Shown here one piece after another: positions 1 through 10,300 of a DNA stretch of 64,000 nucleotides. A program made the position numbers and the translations under genes. Numbering within the stretch: the first letter of the stretch is position 1; the number at the start of each line of letters is the position of its first letter. Source of the DNA: Sphingomonas cannabina (GTDB taxonomy: Bacteria; Pseudomonadota; Alphaproteobacteria; Sphingomonadales; Sphingomonadaceae); assembly GCF_021391395.1 (NCBI RefSeq), contig NZ_CP090059.1:977001-1041000 (forward strand), given 5' to 3'. The notes under the pieces are model-generated. The model did no database searches, had not been told where the DNA came from, and saw only the letters and a program-made list of their open reading frames with translations.

Positions 1-814
1 CGCCGCCATTGTCGCTGCATGGGTCGTCGTTCTGCGAGCCGGCGCCGGCGCAGACATGGTCGGTCAGGCCTTGCTGCACATGCTGCAGGTTGTGGTTGTG
101 GCCGTGCAGGTAGAGTGGCACCTGATAGCGCTGCAGAAGGGGATTGACGCGGTCGATCAGGTCGGGACCGGCAGCCTTGTCCGCAGCGCCGTAGCGCACG
201 ACCGGATGGTGGCCGATCGCGATCTTCCAGTCGGCCCGTGACGCCGCCAGCGCGTGGTCGAGCCAGCGGAGCTGCGCCTCGACATCCTGGCCGGAGACCA
301 TGGTCTTGCGATCGTTATAATAGCCGGAGATCATGGGCGTGGTGTCGATCACGAAGAATTCCACCGTCGTCCGGTCGGGCGCCTGCTTGCGGAACGAATA
401 CCAGCGCCCCGGCATGGTCCAGCGGCCCTTGCGCGCGCCATAGTCGATCTGCGCCTGCTCGTTGCCGCGATAGTCGTGGTTGCCGAGCGAGGCGTACCAC
501 GGCACCTGGAGCGAGGTGGCGTGGTAGATGTCCTCGAACGACCCCTGCCAATGGGGATCGTCGACCCCGGTCACGCCGTTCTCGTAGAAATTATCGCCGA
601 CCGTCAGCACGAATTCGGCACCGATCTCCATCGCGGTCTCGGCCATGCGATCGGCCACTACCCGTTGGTTGCCTCGTCCGAACCGGCCCCAGTCGCCGAG
701 GACGAGGAACGTCATCGACGGTCCGCCGGCACGCGCCCATGCCGAGGACAGCGGCATGAACGACACGGCAAGTCCGCCCAGTACATGGCGGCGGGTAAGG
801 CTGGGAGTGGACAT
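1..814 (-). CDS. Secreted purple-acid-type phosphatase, 3' end beyond window
   Basis: Metallophosphoesterase predicted to remove phosphate from organic esters outside the cytoplasm. The visible 271 residues start with MSTPSLTRRHVLGG, a twin-arginine-like leader with a hydrophobic stretch ending near AWA. The metal-binding blocks of acid phosphatases follow in order: GDWG (about residues 40-43), GDNFYENG (73-80), GNHDYRGN (111-118), GHHP and HGHNHN. That set matches the ACP5/purple acid phosphatase branch of calcineurin-like enzymes. The stop codon lies off the left edge. It is the last gene of the leftward sigma/FecR/receptor cassette, 50 bp behind the receptor, so it probably shares its transcript. 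The substrate cannot be read from the sequence. Confidence 0.88.
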   Translation of the reverse strand, partial: MSTPSLTRRHVLGGLAVSFMPLSSAWARAGGPSMTFLVLGDWGRFGRGNQRVVADRMAETAMEIGAEFVLTVGDNFYENGVTGVDDPHWQGSFEDIYHATSLQVPWYASLGNHDYRGNEQAQIDYGARKGRWTMPGRWYSFRKQAPDRTTVEFFVIDTTPMISGYYNDRKTMVSGQDVEAQLRWLDHALAASRADWKIAIGHHPVVRYGAADKAAGPDLIDRVNPLLQRYQVPLYLHGHNHNLQHVQQGLTDHVCAGAGSQNDDPCSDNGG

Positions 815-864
815 GGCGGATTTCCTCAGGTGCGGCGCGGACGGGGTAGCGGGCGGCGGAGACG

Positions 865-3678
865 TCAGTATTTCAGGCGCAGGCCGAGGCCGGCGGCGGT
901 GCCGAACGATTCCCAGCTGACAATGCGGCTGCGGTCGCCGGCATAGGTGATGGCGGTGCTGTTGGTGATGTTGCGCCATTCGGCGAACAGCTGGAGCCGC
1001 TTGCTGAGATTGTAGCTGGCGCTGAGATCGAGCGTGGTGCGGCCGGCGATGACTTCGTCGAAGTCGGGGCCGTCGTCGGACATGCCGCCATCGTCGATGC
1101 TGTCACCGGTATAGGCCAGGCTGAGCCGCAGGAAGGCCGGCCCCTTGGCATAGACGAGCGCGGCGTTGAGGATGTCTTTCGGCTGCTCCGACAGCGGCGG
1201 CCGATCGGGGCGCGGGGCATAGATCAGCGTCGATTCGATGTGCGCATAATTGATTTCGACGCCCAGGCCCGAGAGCAATCCCGGCAGCTTGTCGAACTGC
1301 TGGCGATAGGCGGCCTCGAACCCCTTGATCTTGCCGCTGGCGCCGGTCTGGGTGGTGAACTGCTGATAGATGACGCCGTCGATGGTGACCGGCTGCTGCG
1401 TGACCAGCGGATAATTGTCGATATTCTTCTTGAACGCACCGATGGTCAGATAGTTGAGCGGCCCGAAATACCAGTCGACCGACGCATCGAAATTCTCCGA
1501 TTCGAGCGGCTTCAGGCCCGGGTTGGGGATGGAGATCGTCCGCGCCTCGTCGTCGCGCGAGGCATTGGCGTAGACGTTCTCGGGATCGGGCCGCGCGGTG
1601 GTGTTCGACCAGCTCGCGCGCGCGACCAGATTGGGCGTGATATCGTAGCGCAGGTGCACCGACGGCAGGAGATGCGACGACGTGCCCTCGAAGCGCTGAA
1701 GGCCGGTGCCGGCGGTCTCGCCCAGCCGCTCGAAGCTGGTGTCCGCGGTCTCGAACCGACCGCCGCCGATGATCGTGAACGGGCCATGGCGATAGGTCGC
1801 CATGCCGTAATAGGCCTGGATGGTGACGTTGGCCTTGAAGTCGGCCGCGACGTCGACGCCGCGGGTGTAGAACACCTGCGCCGGGCCGAACTTGCCCGGG
1901 TTGGCGTCGAGCAGCCCGTGCGCCTTGTCGAAGTCGGACAGCGAGCCGAAGTAGATGTCGTCGCGCACCATCGCCGGGCTGGTCGACATGAAGTCGCCGA
2001 AGCTCAGGCTTTGCCCCGGCAGCACCGACCAGCGCGTGGCGACATTGTCGCTGCCCTGGTCGATGAAGCGCAGATAGGTGCCGGCCTTGAACTCAAGATC
2101 GTCGCCGTTTCCCAGCTTCAGCTGCTTGCGGAGGTTGGCGTAGACCGTCTGCTCGCTCTGATCGTCGAAGCGCGCGCCCGTCTGGTAGAAGGTGACGCCG
2201 ACCGCGCCGGGCCGGAGCGCGTCGGGCAGCGCGCCGTCGAACGGCCCGAGCGAGGCGCGGTCGCGCGCGATCTGCAGCGGCAGGCCGCTGAAGTCCGCCG
2301 AGGTGCTGCGGAGGTCGAGGCGGTTCGGATAATGCTCGCGCGCCTGCTGGAAGGAATGGCCGAGGTCGAGCGACCAGCCGTCGCCGAAATCGGCGTCCAT
2401 CGTCGTCTGCACGCCGTACAGTGCGAGGTTCCATTCCTTGTACGACAAGGCGCGGCTGATCGAGCCGTCGACGAGGCCGCCGTCGGGGCCGAACCTGGTC
2501 GGCGTGCCGTTGGTTTCGGCGGGCTCGAAGCTCTCGGACAGCTGGTTCTCGGTGCCGGGCAGGTTGGACAGGCTGTAGAAGCCGCGGATCTGGAACTTCA
2601 TATGGTCGAACGAGCCGCCGAACGCCGCGTCGACGCCGACGTTGCGCTGCTTGAAGTCGCCGGCGGTCTGGGTGACCGCGGCCGGCGCCCACGCCTCGCC
2701 GCCGCTGCTCGACGGGACCTTCTGCCAGTCCTCGGGCTCGCTGATGTAGGATCGGCGCTCGTTCTGGCGGAAGCTGCCCGTCACCGAGAAGCCGAACGAC
2801 CCGTCGGGCCCGAACTTGTCGGCGATGAAGGCATCGGCGCGGACCTCCTTGCCGTGATATTGCTGGAAGCCGCCGTAGAGCGATCCGCCGGCGGTGAGCC
2901 TGTCGACGTCGGCCGGGTTGCGCGCGACGATGTTGACCGATCCGCCGATGCCCTCGCCGGGCAGGTCGGGGGTCATCGTCTTGTTGAGCTCGATCCGCTC
3001 GATCAGCGCGTTGGGGATGGTCTGGAGGTCGACGCGGTGCGACTCGCTGTCGGCGGTCGGCACGGTGAAGCCGTTGAACAGCGTGCCGTTGTAGTTGGGC
3101 CGCGCGCCGCGGATGGAGATGAAGCGGCCCTCGCCATGATCCTCGACCATCGACACGCCGGGCAGGCGGCGCAGCGATTCCGCCGCGTTGAAGTCGGGCA
3201 GCTTGGCGAAGTCGTTGCTGGAGACCACGTTCTGGACCGTGTTCGCCGCCTTCTGCCGCGCGATCGAGGTGGCGACGCCCGACAGCGACCCGGTGACGAC
3301 GATGTCGTCGTCCGGAGCGGCGGGTGTATCGTCGTCGGAGCGCTGGGCGGTCTCGTCGGCGCTGCGGTCGATGCGATAGCCGCCGCCCGGATTGTCGACC
3401 GCTCGCAGGCTCGTTCCCATCAGCAGCATTCGGATCGCTTCGCTCGCCGGAAGCGTGCCGCGCACCGCCCGCGACCGACGTCCGGCGGTGAGATCGGGCG
3501 ACACCACGACGAGCGTGTCCGACTGGCGCGAGAATTCGAGCAGCGCCGACGACAAGGATTGGGCGGGAATGTCGAAATGCTGTGCCTGGGCCTTGGCCAT
3601 GGCGGGGTTGGCCGCCAGCGGCATGGCCGCCGCGGCGACGGTCATCACAACAGAGTTCGCGAGATATCGGCCGCGCAT
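865..3678 (-). CDS. TonB-dependent receptor with STN signalling domain
   Basis: Outer-membrane active transporter of 937 residues that should also signal to the adjacent FecR. Residues 1-29 are a signal peptide (cleavage near AMA-KA). A secretin/TonB short N-terminal (STN) domain follows (QHFDIPAQSLSSALLEFSRQ... to about 85). A TonB box-like DDIVVTG leads into the plug (about 125-240, with LRRLPGVS, SIRGARPN, DLPGEGIGG), then a 22-strand-type barrel to the C-terminal LRLKY. The STN domain is the hallmark of FecA/FpvA-type receptors that switch on their own ECF sigma factor. It lies downstream of sigma and fecR in the same direction and has its own promoter-like motif. The ligand is unknown; the flanking phosphatase hints at a phosphorylated or phosphate-complexed compound. 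Confidence 0.93.
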   Translation of the reverse strand: MRGRYLANSVVMTVAAAAMPLAANPAMAKAQAQHFDIPAQSLSSALLEFSRQSDTLVVVSPDLTAGRRSRAVRGTLPASEAIRMLLMGTSLRAVDNPGGGYRIDRSADETAQRSDDDTPAAPDDDIVVTGSLSGVATSIARQKAANTVQNVVSSNDFAKLPDFNAAESLRRLPGVSMVEDHGEGRFISIRGARPNYNGTLFNGFTVPTADSESHRVDLQTIPNALIERIELNKTMTPDLPGEGIGGSVNIVARNPADVDRLTAGGSLYGGFQQYHGKEVRADAFIADKFGPDGSFGFSVTGSFRQNERRSYISEPEDWQKVPSSSGGEAWAPAAVTQTAGDFKQRNVGVDAAFGGSFDHMKFQIRGFYSLSNLPGTENQLSESFEPAETNGTPTRFGPDGGLVDGSISRALSYKEWNLALYGVQTTMDADFGDGWSLDLGHSFQQAREHYPNRLDLRSTSADFSGLPLQIARDRASLGPFDGALPDALRPGAVGVTFYQTGARFDDQSEQTVYANLRKQLKLGNGDDLEFKAGTYLRFIDQGSDNVATRWSVLPGQSLSFGDFMSTSPAMVRDDIYFGSLSDFDKAHGLLDANPGKFGPAQVFYTRGVDVAADFKANVTIQAYYGMATYRHGPFTIIGGGRFETADTSFERLGETAGTGLQRFEGTSSHLLPSVHLRYDITPNLVARASWSNTTARPDPENVYANASRDDEARTISIPNPGLKPLESENFDASVDWYFGPLNYLTIGAFKKNIDNYPLVTQQPVTIDGVIYQQFTTQTGASGKIKGFEAAYRQQFDKLPGLLSGLGVEINYAHIESTLIYAPRPDRPPLSEQPKDILNAALVYAKGPAFLRLSLAYTGDSIDDGGMSDDGPDFDEVIAGRTTLDLSASYNLSKRLQLFAEWRNITNSTAITYAGDRSRIVSWESFGTAAGLGLRLKY

Positions 3679-3818
3679 TCTTCGCCCCTTCGCTCGATCC
3701 GCAAGGATTTCCGCGGTCGCGAAATCGACACGCGGAAGAGGGGGCCTTCAGCCGCCGTTTCCGCGACCTTCGGCGTCCTCAGTCCAATGACGCATCACAG
3801 CAAAGGATCGTCAGGAGG

Positions 3819-3836
3819 AGCCGCGAAATTTTTCCG
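3819..3836 (-). promoter_or_regulatory. Putative ECF-sigma promoter element of the leftward receptor
   Basis: On the minus strand this reads CGGAAAAATTTCGCGGCT, between the fecR stop and the receptor start. A nearly identical string stands in the same place in front of the other receptor (7277-7297). FecI-type sigma factors recognise -35 elements rich in GGAAA, so this is probably the -35 region used by one or both local sigma factors. The -10 element is not clear. Confidence 0.5.
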
Positions 3837-3841
3837 CAGGG

Positions 3842-4882
3842 TCAGCGCCGCGCCGTCGAAATCTCGAAAGCGCCGTTCGATCCGGCTTCGGCCCGGACCG
3901 GAAGCGTAGCGCTGAGCGCGTTCATGAAGGCGGGAATCTCGTTCGTCCGGAACGAGGCGGTGATCCGCAATTCACCGGTGTCCGGCGTCGCCAGCCTGAC
4001 GCCGGGCGCATAGTAGCGATTGACGTCGGCGACCAGGTCGGCCAGCCGGCCATTGTCATAGACGAGCCGCCCCTCACGCCAGGCACCCGCGGCCGGGGAG
4101 GGCAGGGCGACGATCCGCGCATGGTCGGACGGCGCGCTCGTGGAAGCGGAAGGCATCGCCGCGACGATCTCGGCACGCTGTCCGGCGCGCAGCATGGCCG
4201 TGCCTTCATCCGACGGCGCCGTCCCCGCGATGCCGCTGATCTGCACCTGACCTTCCTGCACGGAGACATGCATGGCGCCGTCGCCCAGCTTCACGTCGAA
4301 CCTGGTTCCGATATCGCGGACCAGCGACGATCCGGCCTCCACCAGGAACGGCCGATCCGGGTCGTGAACGACCTCGAAGAACGCCTCGCCCCGGCTGAGC
4401 ACGATCCGCCGTTCGTGCCGGGCGAATTGGACGGCGATCGCCGACCGTGCCCCCAGCGTGACGATCGATCCGTCAGCGAGCGTGATCCGGCGGCTCTGGG
4501 CCAGGTCGGTCGCGTAGCGTCCTGACCCGGGCCGGCCGGTTGGCACGAGGACGGCGAGGGCCGCCGCCGCTGCCGCGACGGCCGCGGCGACGCCGCCGCC
4601 CACCATCCAGCGGCGTCGAGGCGTCGACGGTGGCGGCTCGGCCGCGGCGACATTGTCCGGGATCGGCAGCGCCAGCGCAGCAAGGTGCGTCAGCGCCGGA
4701 ATCTCGCTCCAGGTCCGCTGCAATGCGCGGAAGCGGCGGTCATGCTCCGGATCGGCGGCGCACCATGCCGCGAACTCCCGCGCCTGCTCCGGAGACAGGG
4801 CGCCCTCGCCGAGCCGTACCACCCACGCGCTTGCCTCGTCCTCGATCCGGTCCAGCGTATCCTCCGGCGAATGACCGCTCAT
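3842..4882 (-). CDS. FecR-family anti-sigma factor
   Basis: Inner-membrane sigma regulator of 346 residues. It would hold the cognate ECF sigma factor until the receptor's STN domain signals across the periplasm. The N-terminal cytoplasmic DUF4880-like region (DRIEDEASAWVVRLGEGALSP..., WCAADPEHDRRF) is followed by one membrane segment (MVGGGVAAAVAAAAAALAVLV) and the periplasmic FecR domain (ITLADGSIVTLGARSAIAV). It ends with the C-terminal STN-interacting region (LVYDNGRLADLVADVNRYY). The ATG overlaps the stop of the upstream sigma gene by four bases (ATGA), so the two are translationally coupled. An upstream TTG in the same frame is ignored because it would lie inside the sigma gene. Confidence 0.9.
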   Translation of the reverse strand: MSGHSPEDTLDRIEDEASAWVVRLGEGALSPEQAREFAAWCAADPEHDRRFRALQRTWSEIPALTHLAALALPIPDNVAAAEPPPSTPRRRWMVGGGVAAAVAAAAAALAVLVPTGRPGSGRYATDLAQSRRITLADGSIVTLGARSAIAVQFARHERRIVLSRGEAFFEVVHDPDRPFLVEAGSSLVRDIGTRFDVKLGDGAMHVSVQEGQVQISGIAGTAPSDEGTAMLRAGQRAEIVAAMPSASTSAPSDHARIVALPSPAAGAWREGRLVYDNGRLADLVADVNRYYAPGVRLATPDTGELRITASFRTNEIPAFMNALSATLPVRAEAGSNGAFEISTARR

Positions 4883-5442
4883 CGCTCGCCATCCGCCTCG
4901 CGCAGGGCCCGCTCGCACAGCACAAGCGCCTCGGCGAGCAACGCCTTGATCAGCGTCGGGGACCGATCGAGCTGGCGCGCGATCTCGGCGCAACTGATTC
5001 CATGGATGCGGTTCATGATCACGACCTGTTGGCGCCGCGGGTCCATGGTTTGGATAGTTCGTTCAATGATTTCAAGCCGCTCTTTCGCGGAGACCACACG
5101 TTCGGCGTCACGATCCTCGACGGCGGTCGCCACTGCGGTTTCGCTGAGGACATAGCTGATGCGGACGGCCTGGCGCCGGCGCTGATCGATCACATAGTTG
5201 CGCGCGCTGCGGATCAGGAACGCCTTGGGATTGTCGACCCGGGCCCGATCGGAAAGCGCGGCGAAACGCTCGAACGCCGCCTGGACGGCATCTTCCGGAT
5301 CCGGAGGGCCGGCGCCGAAGGTGCCTGCGATATAGCGCCGCACATCTTCCCGATAGCTGCGATACGCGAATTCCACGCCTCCGATTCCCTGTGACACCAA
5401 CCCCGGTACGGCCAGCCGCAGCGTTGTATGCGCATCGGACAC
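4879..5442 (-). CDS. ECF RNA polymerase sigma factor, leftward cassette
   Basis: Extracytoplasmic-function sigma-70 factor expected to drive the receptor downstream. Region 2 is seen in YREDVRRYIAGTF...PEDAVQAAFERFAAL and NPKAFLIRSARNYVIDQRRR. Region 4, the -35-binding helix-turn-helix, is MDPRRQQVVIMNRIHGISCAEIARQLDRSPTLIKALLAEAL. Both ends fit the FecI-like class of about 170-190 residues. The start is uncertain. The frame is open to 5556, but the first 38 residues look unlike a sigma factor. The GTG at 5442 gives 187 residues and a GTG at 5397 gives 172. It overlaps fecR by four bases and is divergent from a second ECF sigma gene 206 bp away. Confidence 0.85.
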   Translation of the reverse strand: MSDAHTTLRLAVPGLVSQGIGGVEFAYRSYREDVRRYIAGTFGAGPPDPEDAVQAAFERFAALSDRARVDNPKAFLIRSARNYVIDQRRRQAVRISYVLSETAVATAVEDRDAERVVSAKERLEIIERTIQTMDPRRQQVVIMNRIHGISCAEIARQLDRSPTLIKALLAEALVLCERALREADGER

Positions 5443-5648
5443 TTTGCATGCTTTCGTCGGCGTCCTGCGCTTGCGCGCAAGGCTCGATGGAGACCGGCAC
5501 CCGGGAATCGGGTCAGCCGACGGGGCTCCTAGGCGGGAATTGCTACAAAACGGCATCGGCCGCGCGGGGCTCTCGCATGGCCGCGGCTCGTCACAAAAAC
5601 GTCAAGCGATCTGGATAGTGGCGCTGGCCGGCCATGGGGGGGAGCATC

Positions 5649-6230
5649 GTGAGCTGGTCTCGTCCGATCGATATTTGGTTCTCGACGCAAGTCCTGTCTC
5701 ATGAAGCCCATTATCTTCGGCAGGCGCGGCGTTGGTGCAGGAACCGTGAGGAAGCAGCCGATCTGGTGCAGGAAGCCTATCTGAAGCTGCTTCAGATGGA
5801 CAACTGGACCGCGCTCCGCGATCCGCGCGCCTATACCGTGACGATGATCCGCAATCTGGTGCTCCAGCGCGTGCGCCGCGAGCAGGTGGTCGCCATCACC
5901 GATATTCCGGCGCCTAGCCTTGCCGAAGTGCGCGACGAAGCCCCCGGCGTGTTCGAGACCGTCGCCGCGCGCGAGGCGCTGATCGATCTGCTCGCGCACG
6001 TGGAGCGCCTGCCGCCCGTCTGCCGGCGAGTCATCCGGATGCGCAAGTTCGAGGAGCGCACGCCCCGGGAGATCGCGCTCGCGCTGGGCATCAGCGTCTC
6101 CACCGTCGAGACCCATCTCGCCCGGGGGATGCAGCAGCTGATGAACTGGCGGCGAATTTCGCAAGTCCCGATGCCGCCCCGGGAAGCCGCCGCGTCGAAC
6201 GAAATCGCCGACGCGGAAATGCAGGCCTAG
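5649..6230 (+). CDS. ECF RNA polymerase sigma factor, rightward cassette
   Basis: Second ECF sigma-70 factor. Region 2 contains HYLRQARRWCRNREEAADLVQEAYLKLLQM and RDPRAYTVTMIRNLVLQRVRRE. Region 4 is LPPVCRRVIRMRKFEERTPREIALALGISVSTVETHLARGM. The ATG at 5634 is possible, but the GTG at 5649 sits six bases after a strong GGGGGAG ribosome-binding site, so the GTG is preferred (193 residues). It heads the rightward sigma-fecR-receptor-phoD cassette. Its primary sequence differs clearly from the leftward sigma factor, so the cassettes are not a recent duplication. Confidence 0.9.
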   Translation: MSWSRPIDIWFSTQVLSHEAHYLRQARRWCRNREEAADLVQEAYLKLLQMDNWTALRDPRAYTVTMIRNLVLQRVRREQVVAITDIPAPSLAEVRDEAPGVFETVAAREALIDLLAHVERLPPVCRRVIRMRKFEERTPREIALALGISVSTVETHLARGMQQLMNWRRISQVPMPPREAAASNEIADAEMQA

Positions 6231-6312
6231 ACGAAATTGGCTTCATCAAGATGGCCGCGATAGCGGTTTTGGCTGTGCCACGTATCCTTCAGCGATATAT
6301 GGGACCCGCGTG

Positions 6313-7275
6313 ATGACCAGAGCGGACGACAGACAAGGCCGGATCGACCTCGAGGCAGCCGACTGGCTGGCCGCGATCGAGTGCGGCACGGCCGATCGCC
6401 AGGCATTCGAGCAATGGCGCTCGGGCGATCCCGCGCACGCGCTCGCCTTCATCCGCGTGTCGCAGATCGGCCGGGACCTGGATTTCCTGCGGGAGGCCGG
6501 GTTGAGCGACAAGTTCGCGGCGCCCCAGGCGGCTTCGGACCAGACCATCGCCAGCCGCAGAAAGCTGTTGGCGCTTGGTGCGGCGGGCGCTCTCGCGGCG
6601 GGGCTGGGCGGGCTTGGCTGGACGTTCGCGGCGGCCGCGCACGAGGCCGAGACCGCCGTTGGCGAGCGGCGGCGCATCGTGGTCGCCAAGGGCATCGCGC
6701 TGGAGCTCAATACCGACAGCCGCGTCAAATGGCGTCGCCAGGGGGGCGCCTATGACGTCGAGCTGCTGCGCGGCGAAGTGATGCTGGAGCGCGAACCCGG
6801 CGGCGATCCCTGTCGTCTCCATTGCGGGCAATCCCAGATCGAGCTTGCAGCGGGCGGGCGCGTGGACGCGCGGTCCAGCGCGCGGGGCGTCGATCTCTCG
6901 GTGCTGGAGGGAGAGGCGTCGCTGAAGACCCCGGACGCGATCGCGGCCGTCCGCGTTCCTCCGTTGCGCAAGGCCAAGGTCGTCGCCGGGGAACCGCCGT
7001 CGCTTTCGGCCATTTCGCGGATCGAGGCGGGCACCGTCTCGGCCTGGCAGCAGGGGCAGCTCCATTTCAACGGCGAGAGCCTCGCGGACGCCGTCGCGGA
7101 ATATAATCGCTACCTCTCGCGTCCGATTGAGATCGCGGACCCATCGATCCGCCAGCTTCGGCTGGGCGGCCGTTTCTCCGCTACGGACCCGGCCGATTTC
7201 TGCAAGGCGCTCAACGCGATCTACGGCGTTTCGGCGCATTTCGAGAGCGACCGTATCCGGCTGACGCGAAGCTGA
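6313..7275 (+). CDS. FecR-family anti-sigma factor
   Basis: Membrane anti-sigma factor paired with the sigma gene 82 bp upstream. The cytoplasmic N-terminus (IDLEAADWLAAIECGTADRQAFEQWRSGDPAHALAF) is followed by a twin-arginine-like SRRKLLALGAAGALAAGLGGLGW membrane stretch. The FecR domain (GERRRIVVAKGIALELNTDSRVKW...VELLRGEVMLE) and the receptor-interacting tail (GQLHFNGESLADAVAEYNRYLSRPIEIADPSI) complete it. GTG (6310) and ATG (6313) are adjacent possible starts. The role follows from family knowledge: it transmits occupancy of the downstream receptor to the sigma factor. Confidence 0.9.
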   Translation: MTRADDRQGRIDLEAADWLAAIECGTADRQAFEQWRSGDPAHALAFIRVSQIGRDLDFLREAGLSDKFAAPQAASDQTIASRRKLLALGAAGALAAGLGGLGWTFAAAAHEAETAVGERRRIVVAKGIALELNTDSRVKWRRQGGAYDVELLRGEVMLEREPGGDPCRLHCGQSQIELAAGGRVDARSSARGVDLSVLEGEASLKTPDAIAAVRVPPLRKAKVVAGEPPSLSAISRIEAGTVSAWQQGQLHFNGESLADAVAEYNRYLSRPIEIADPSIRQLRLGGRFSATDPADFCKALNAIYGVSAHFESDRIRLTRS

Positions 7276-7276
7276 T

Positions 7277-7297
7277 CGGAAAAAATTTTCGCCGGCT
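7277..7297 (+). promoter_or_regulatory. Putative ECF-sigma promoter element of the rightward receptor
   Basis: Positions 7277-7297 start CGGAAAAAATTTTCGCC, directly after the fecR stop and about 90 bp before the receptor ATG. It matches the minus-strand element at 3819-3836 in sequence and position. A FecI-type -35 element is the simplest reading. Confidence 0.5.
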
Positions 7298-7385
7298 TTA
7301 GCGGTTTATCCCGACCCGCGCATCCGGACTGTCGAACGGCCCGGCATTCGCGGCGGGCCTGCATCCGCAATCTAGGGGAAAACCG

Positions 7386-10300
7386 ATGTCCGTGCTGCGT
7401 CACGCGCTTCTGAGCGCAACCGTTCTGGCGTCCTTCGAACTGCTCGTGCAGCCTGCCCATGCGCAGCAGGCGCCCAGGGAGCAGCAACAGCAGCGGGTGT
7501 TCGACTTCAACATTCCGGCCCAGGATCTGGGCGCGGCGCTCAATGAGCTTGGTCAGCAGGCCGGCATCACCATCGCCTTTCCCGTCGACGCCGTCGCGGG
7601 GCGCAGAAGCTCGGTTCTGCGCGGCCGCTTCACTCCCGGCGAGGCCGCGCGGCGCCTGATCACGGGGACCAGCCTCCGCGTGACCGAGACGGGTCGCGGC
7701 TCGCTGATGCTGGTCCGGACCGAAGCGAGTTCGGATCCGGAGCAGAACGGCGGCGACGGCGATGCCGATCAGATCGTCGTGACGGGCTTTCGCGCGGGCC
7801 TCGCAAATGCGCGTGACGTCGCGCACAAGGCCAGCAATCATGTCGACGTGCTGTCGGCGGACGATGTGGGCAAGCTGCCCGACACCAATATCGCCGAGGC
7901 GCTGCGCCGCCTGCCGTCGGTCTATCTCATCCGCGATCAGGGCGAAGGCCGCTATGTATCGATCCGTGGCGTCGATCCGATCCTCAACAATGTGACGATG
8001 AACGGCCAGACCATCGCTGTCTCGGACACGGACGGGGAATCGGGCCGCGCGGCGCCGCTCGACGTGCTGAGCTCCAGCGCCTTGTCCCGCGTCGAGATCC
8101 ACAAGGTGACGCTGCCGGACATGGACGGCCAGGGCATCGGCGGCACCGTCAATATCGTGACGCCCAGCGGATACGACCACAAAGGCATGTATCTCAATGC
8201 CAGCCTGGAGGCCGGCTATAATGATTTCGGCAAGGACAACCGGATCTTCGCCGGCAACCTGGCCTTCAGCGATCAATTCGGGGCCAATGACGAGTTCGCG
8301 ATCTTTCTGAGCGGCGAATATTGGTTCAAGCAATATATGTCCCAGCAATATACGGCCTCCTCGCTGTGGACGAACGACAGTCTGCCTAGTCACTATTATT
8401 TTCCGGGAAGCGTCGTTTACGCCGAATCCGTCGGCAAGAAGGAGCGCTACGGCGGTTCAGCGAATTTCGAATATCGCCCGGACAACGATGCCAAGATGTG
8501 GCTGCGTTACTTCTTCACGCAGTATAACGATTATCGGGATCGCCCGCAGATCACGCTGACGACGGCCGGAACGCGCGGCTTCAATTCGACCGACGAGTTC
8601 TACTCCCAGCGCTATACGGCATCGATGGAGACGCGCTCCGAGCTCCAGGAGCGCCCGGTGCAGCAGCTCGTCCTGGGCGGCGAGCATCATTTCGGCGATG
8701 AGTGGACCGTCGCCGCCGGTCTCAATTACACGACGGCCAAGGAGCTGAACCCGTATCAGCGCTATTTTCAGTCGACCGGCGCCAGCACCGATGCGGGCGC
8801 CGGCCAGGATCCGGGGATCACCTTCGCGCTCGACGACCAGGGACTTGCCCGCCCGATCGGGTTCAACACGGCCTTGTCCAATGGGCTGACCTTCATGGAC
8901 CCGGCATTCGAGCGCATCACGGCCTTTCGCGGCGTCACCTCCAATGTTCTCGAAAAGACCTACACCGGCAATCTGGATCTGACCTGGGACGGCGAGCTCG
9001 CCGGACATGCGCTCCAGTTTCGCGTCGGCTTCAAGGCGATTCTGCGGGACAAGTCGGTGGATGACACCGATTATCGCTATTATCCGCTCGAAACGAGCTA
9101 TCTGCTGTCAAGCTATCCGGGGCTATCGCAGCCGTTTTCGACCGGTCGGGGCGAACCTTTCTCGATCATTCCCGGCTTCGGCGGGATGACTGCTCCCGGC
9201 CGCTCCGGATATGAGGCGTATTTCAACGCCAATCCCGGGAATTTCTATTATGATCCGGTGTCTTCGCGCGCCAATTCCATGGAGAATGATTATTGGCTCG
9301 ATGAAGATATATATGCCGGTTATCTGATGGGGGAATATCATATCACGCCGCGATTTAGCGTGATCGCTGGCGTACGTGCGGAGCGGACGGAATCCGACAT
9401 CTCGGCGATGGGCTTCGTCAACTCGGTGATGACCGACCCGACCATTCCGGAAGGGCGTTCGCGTCTGGGGGAAGTACCGTTCGCGACGAGCGACATCATC
9501 GATATTTCCCGCTCCCACACCTATACGAACGTGCTGCCCGCCCTTGTGGTGCGATGGGACGTGGCGAATGACTGGCTGTTCCGCGCATCGGTGACCACCA
9601 ACATCGGCCGGCCCGACTACACGGACATCGCCCCCATCTCCCAAATCGTCGTGAGCGAGTCCTATGACTCGGTCAACGACCGCGTGGACCTCGATGCCTC
9701 GGTGGAGATCGGAAATCCAAACCTGAAGCCGTACAAAAGCACCAATTTCGATGCTTCGCTCGATTATTATTTTCCCGATCGTTCCGGATCGATGTCCATC
9801 GGTGCCTTCTACAAGCGTGTGACGAATGCGATCTACAGCATAGAGAACCAGTTCGAAAATTACAGCTTCGAGGGCGTGGCCTATGATCATTATTATGAGG
9901 AAACGGTAGCCAACTCGAACCCGGGGCACATCCAGGGGGTCGAGATCAGCGTGCAGAAGGATCTGAATTTCCTTCCGGCGCCTTTCGATGGCTTTGGCAT
10001 CTACGCCAACGCCGCCTTCATCAGCTCCGACATCGAGATCAACGTCCCGGGGCGTCCGGACAATCACGTTCCTTTCTTCAATCAGGCCGACAGAATCTAT
10101 AACTTGCAGGCCTATTATGAACGGGACGGATTTTCCGCTCGTGTGGCCTATTCCTATCAGGGCGATGCGACGAGCAGCTCGTTCGGCGCCAATCCGGACA
10201 ACGACAATTATCGCGCGCCGCGTGAATCCGTGGATGCGCAGGTCAGCTATACCTTCAACAATGGCCTCAAATTCTCGCTGACGGGCGCGAACCTCAATGA

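Noticed and set aside
1240..3909. 889-codon open frame opposite the first TonB receptor
   Set aside because: Antisense shadow of high-GC coding. Composition is Arg/Ala/Gly-rich with no domain, while the minus strand gives a complete receptor.
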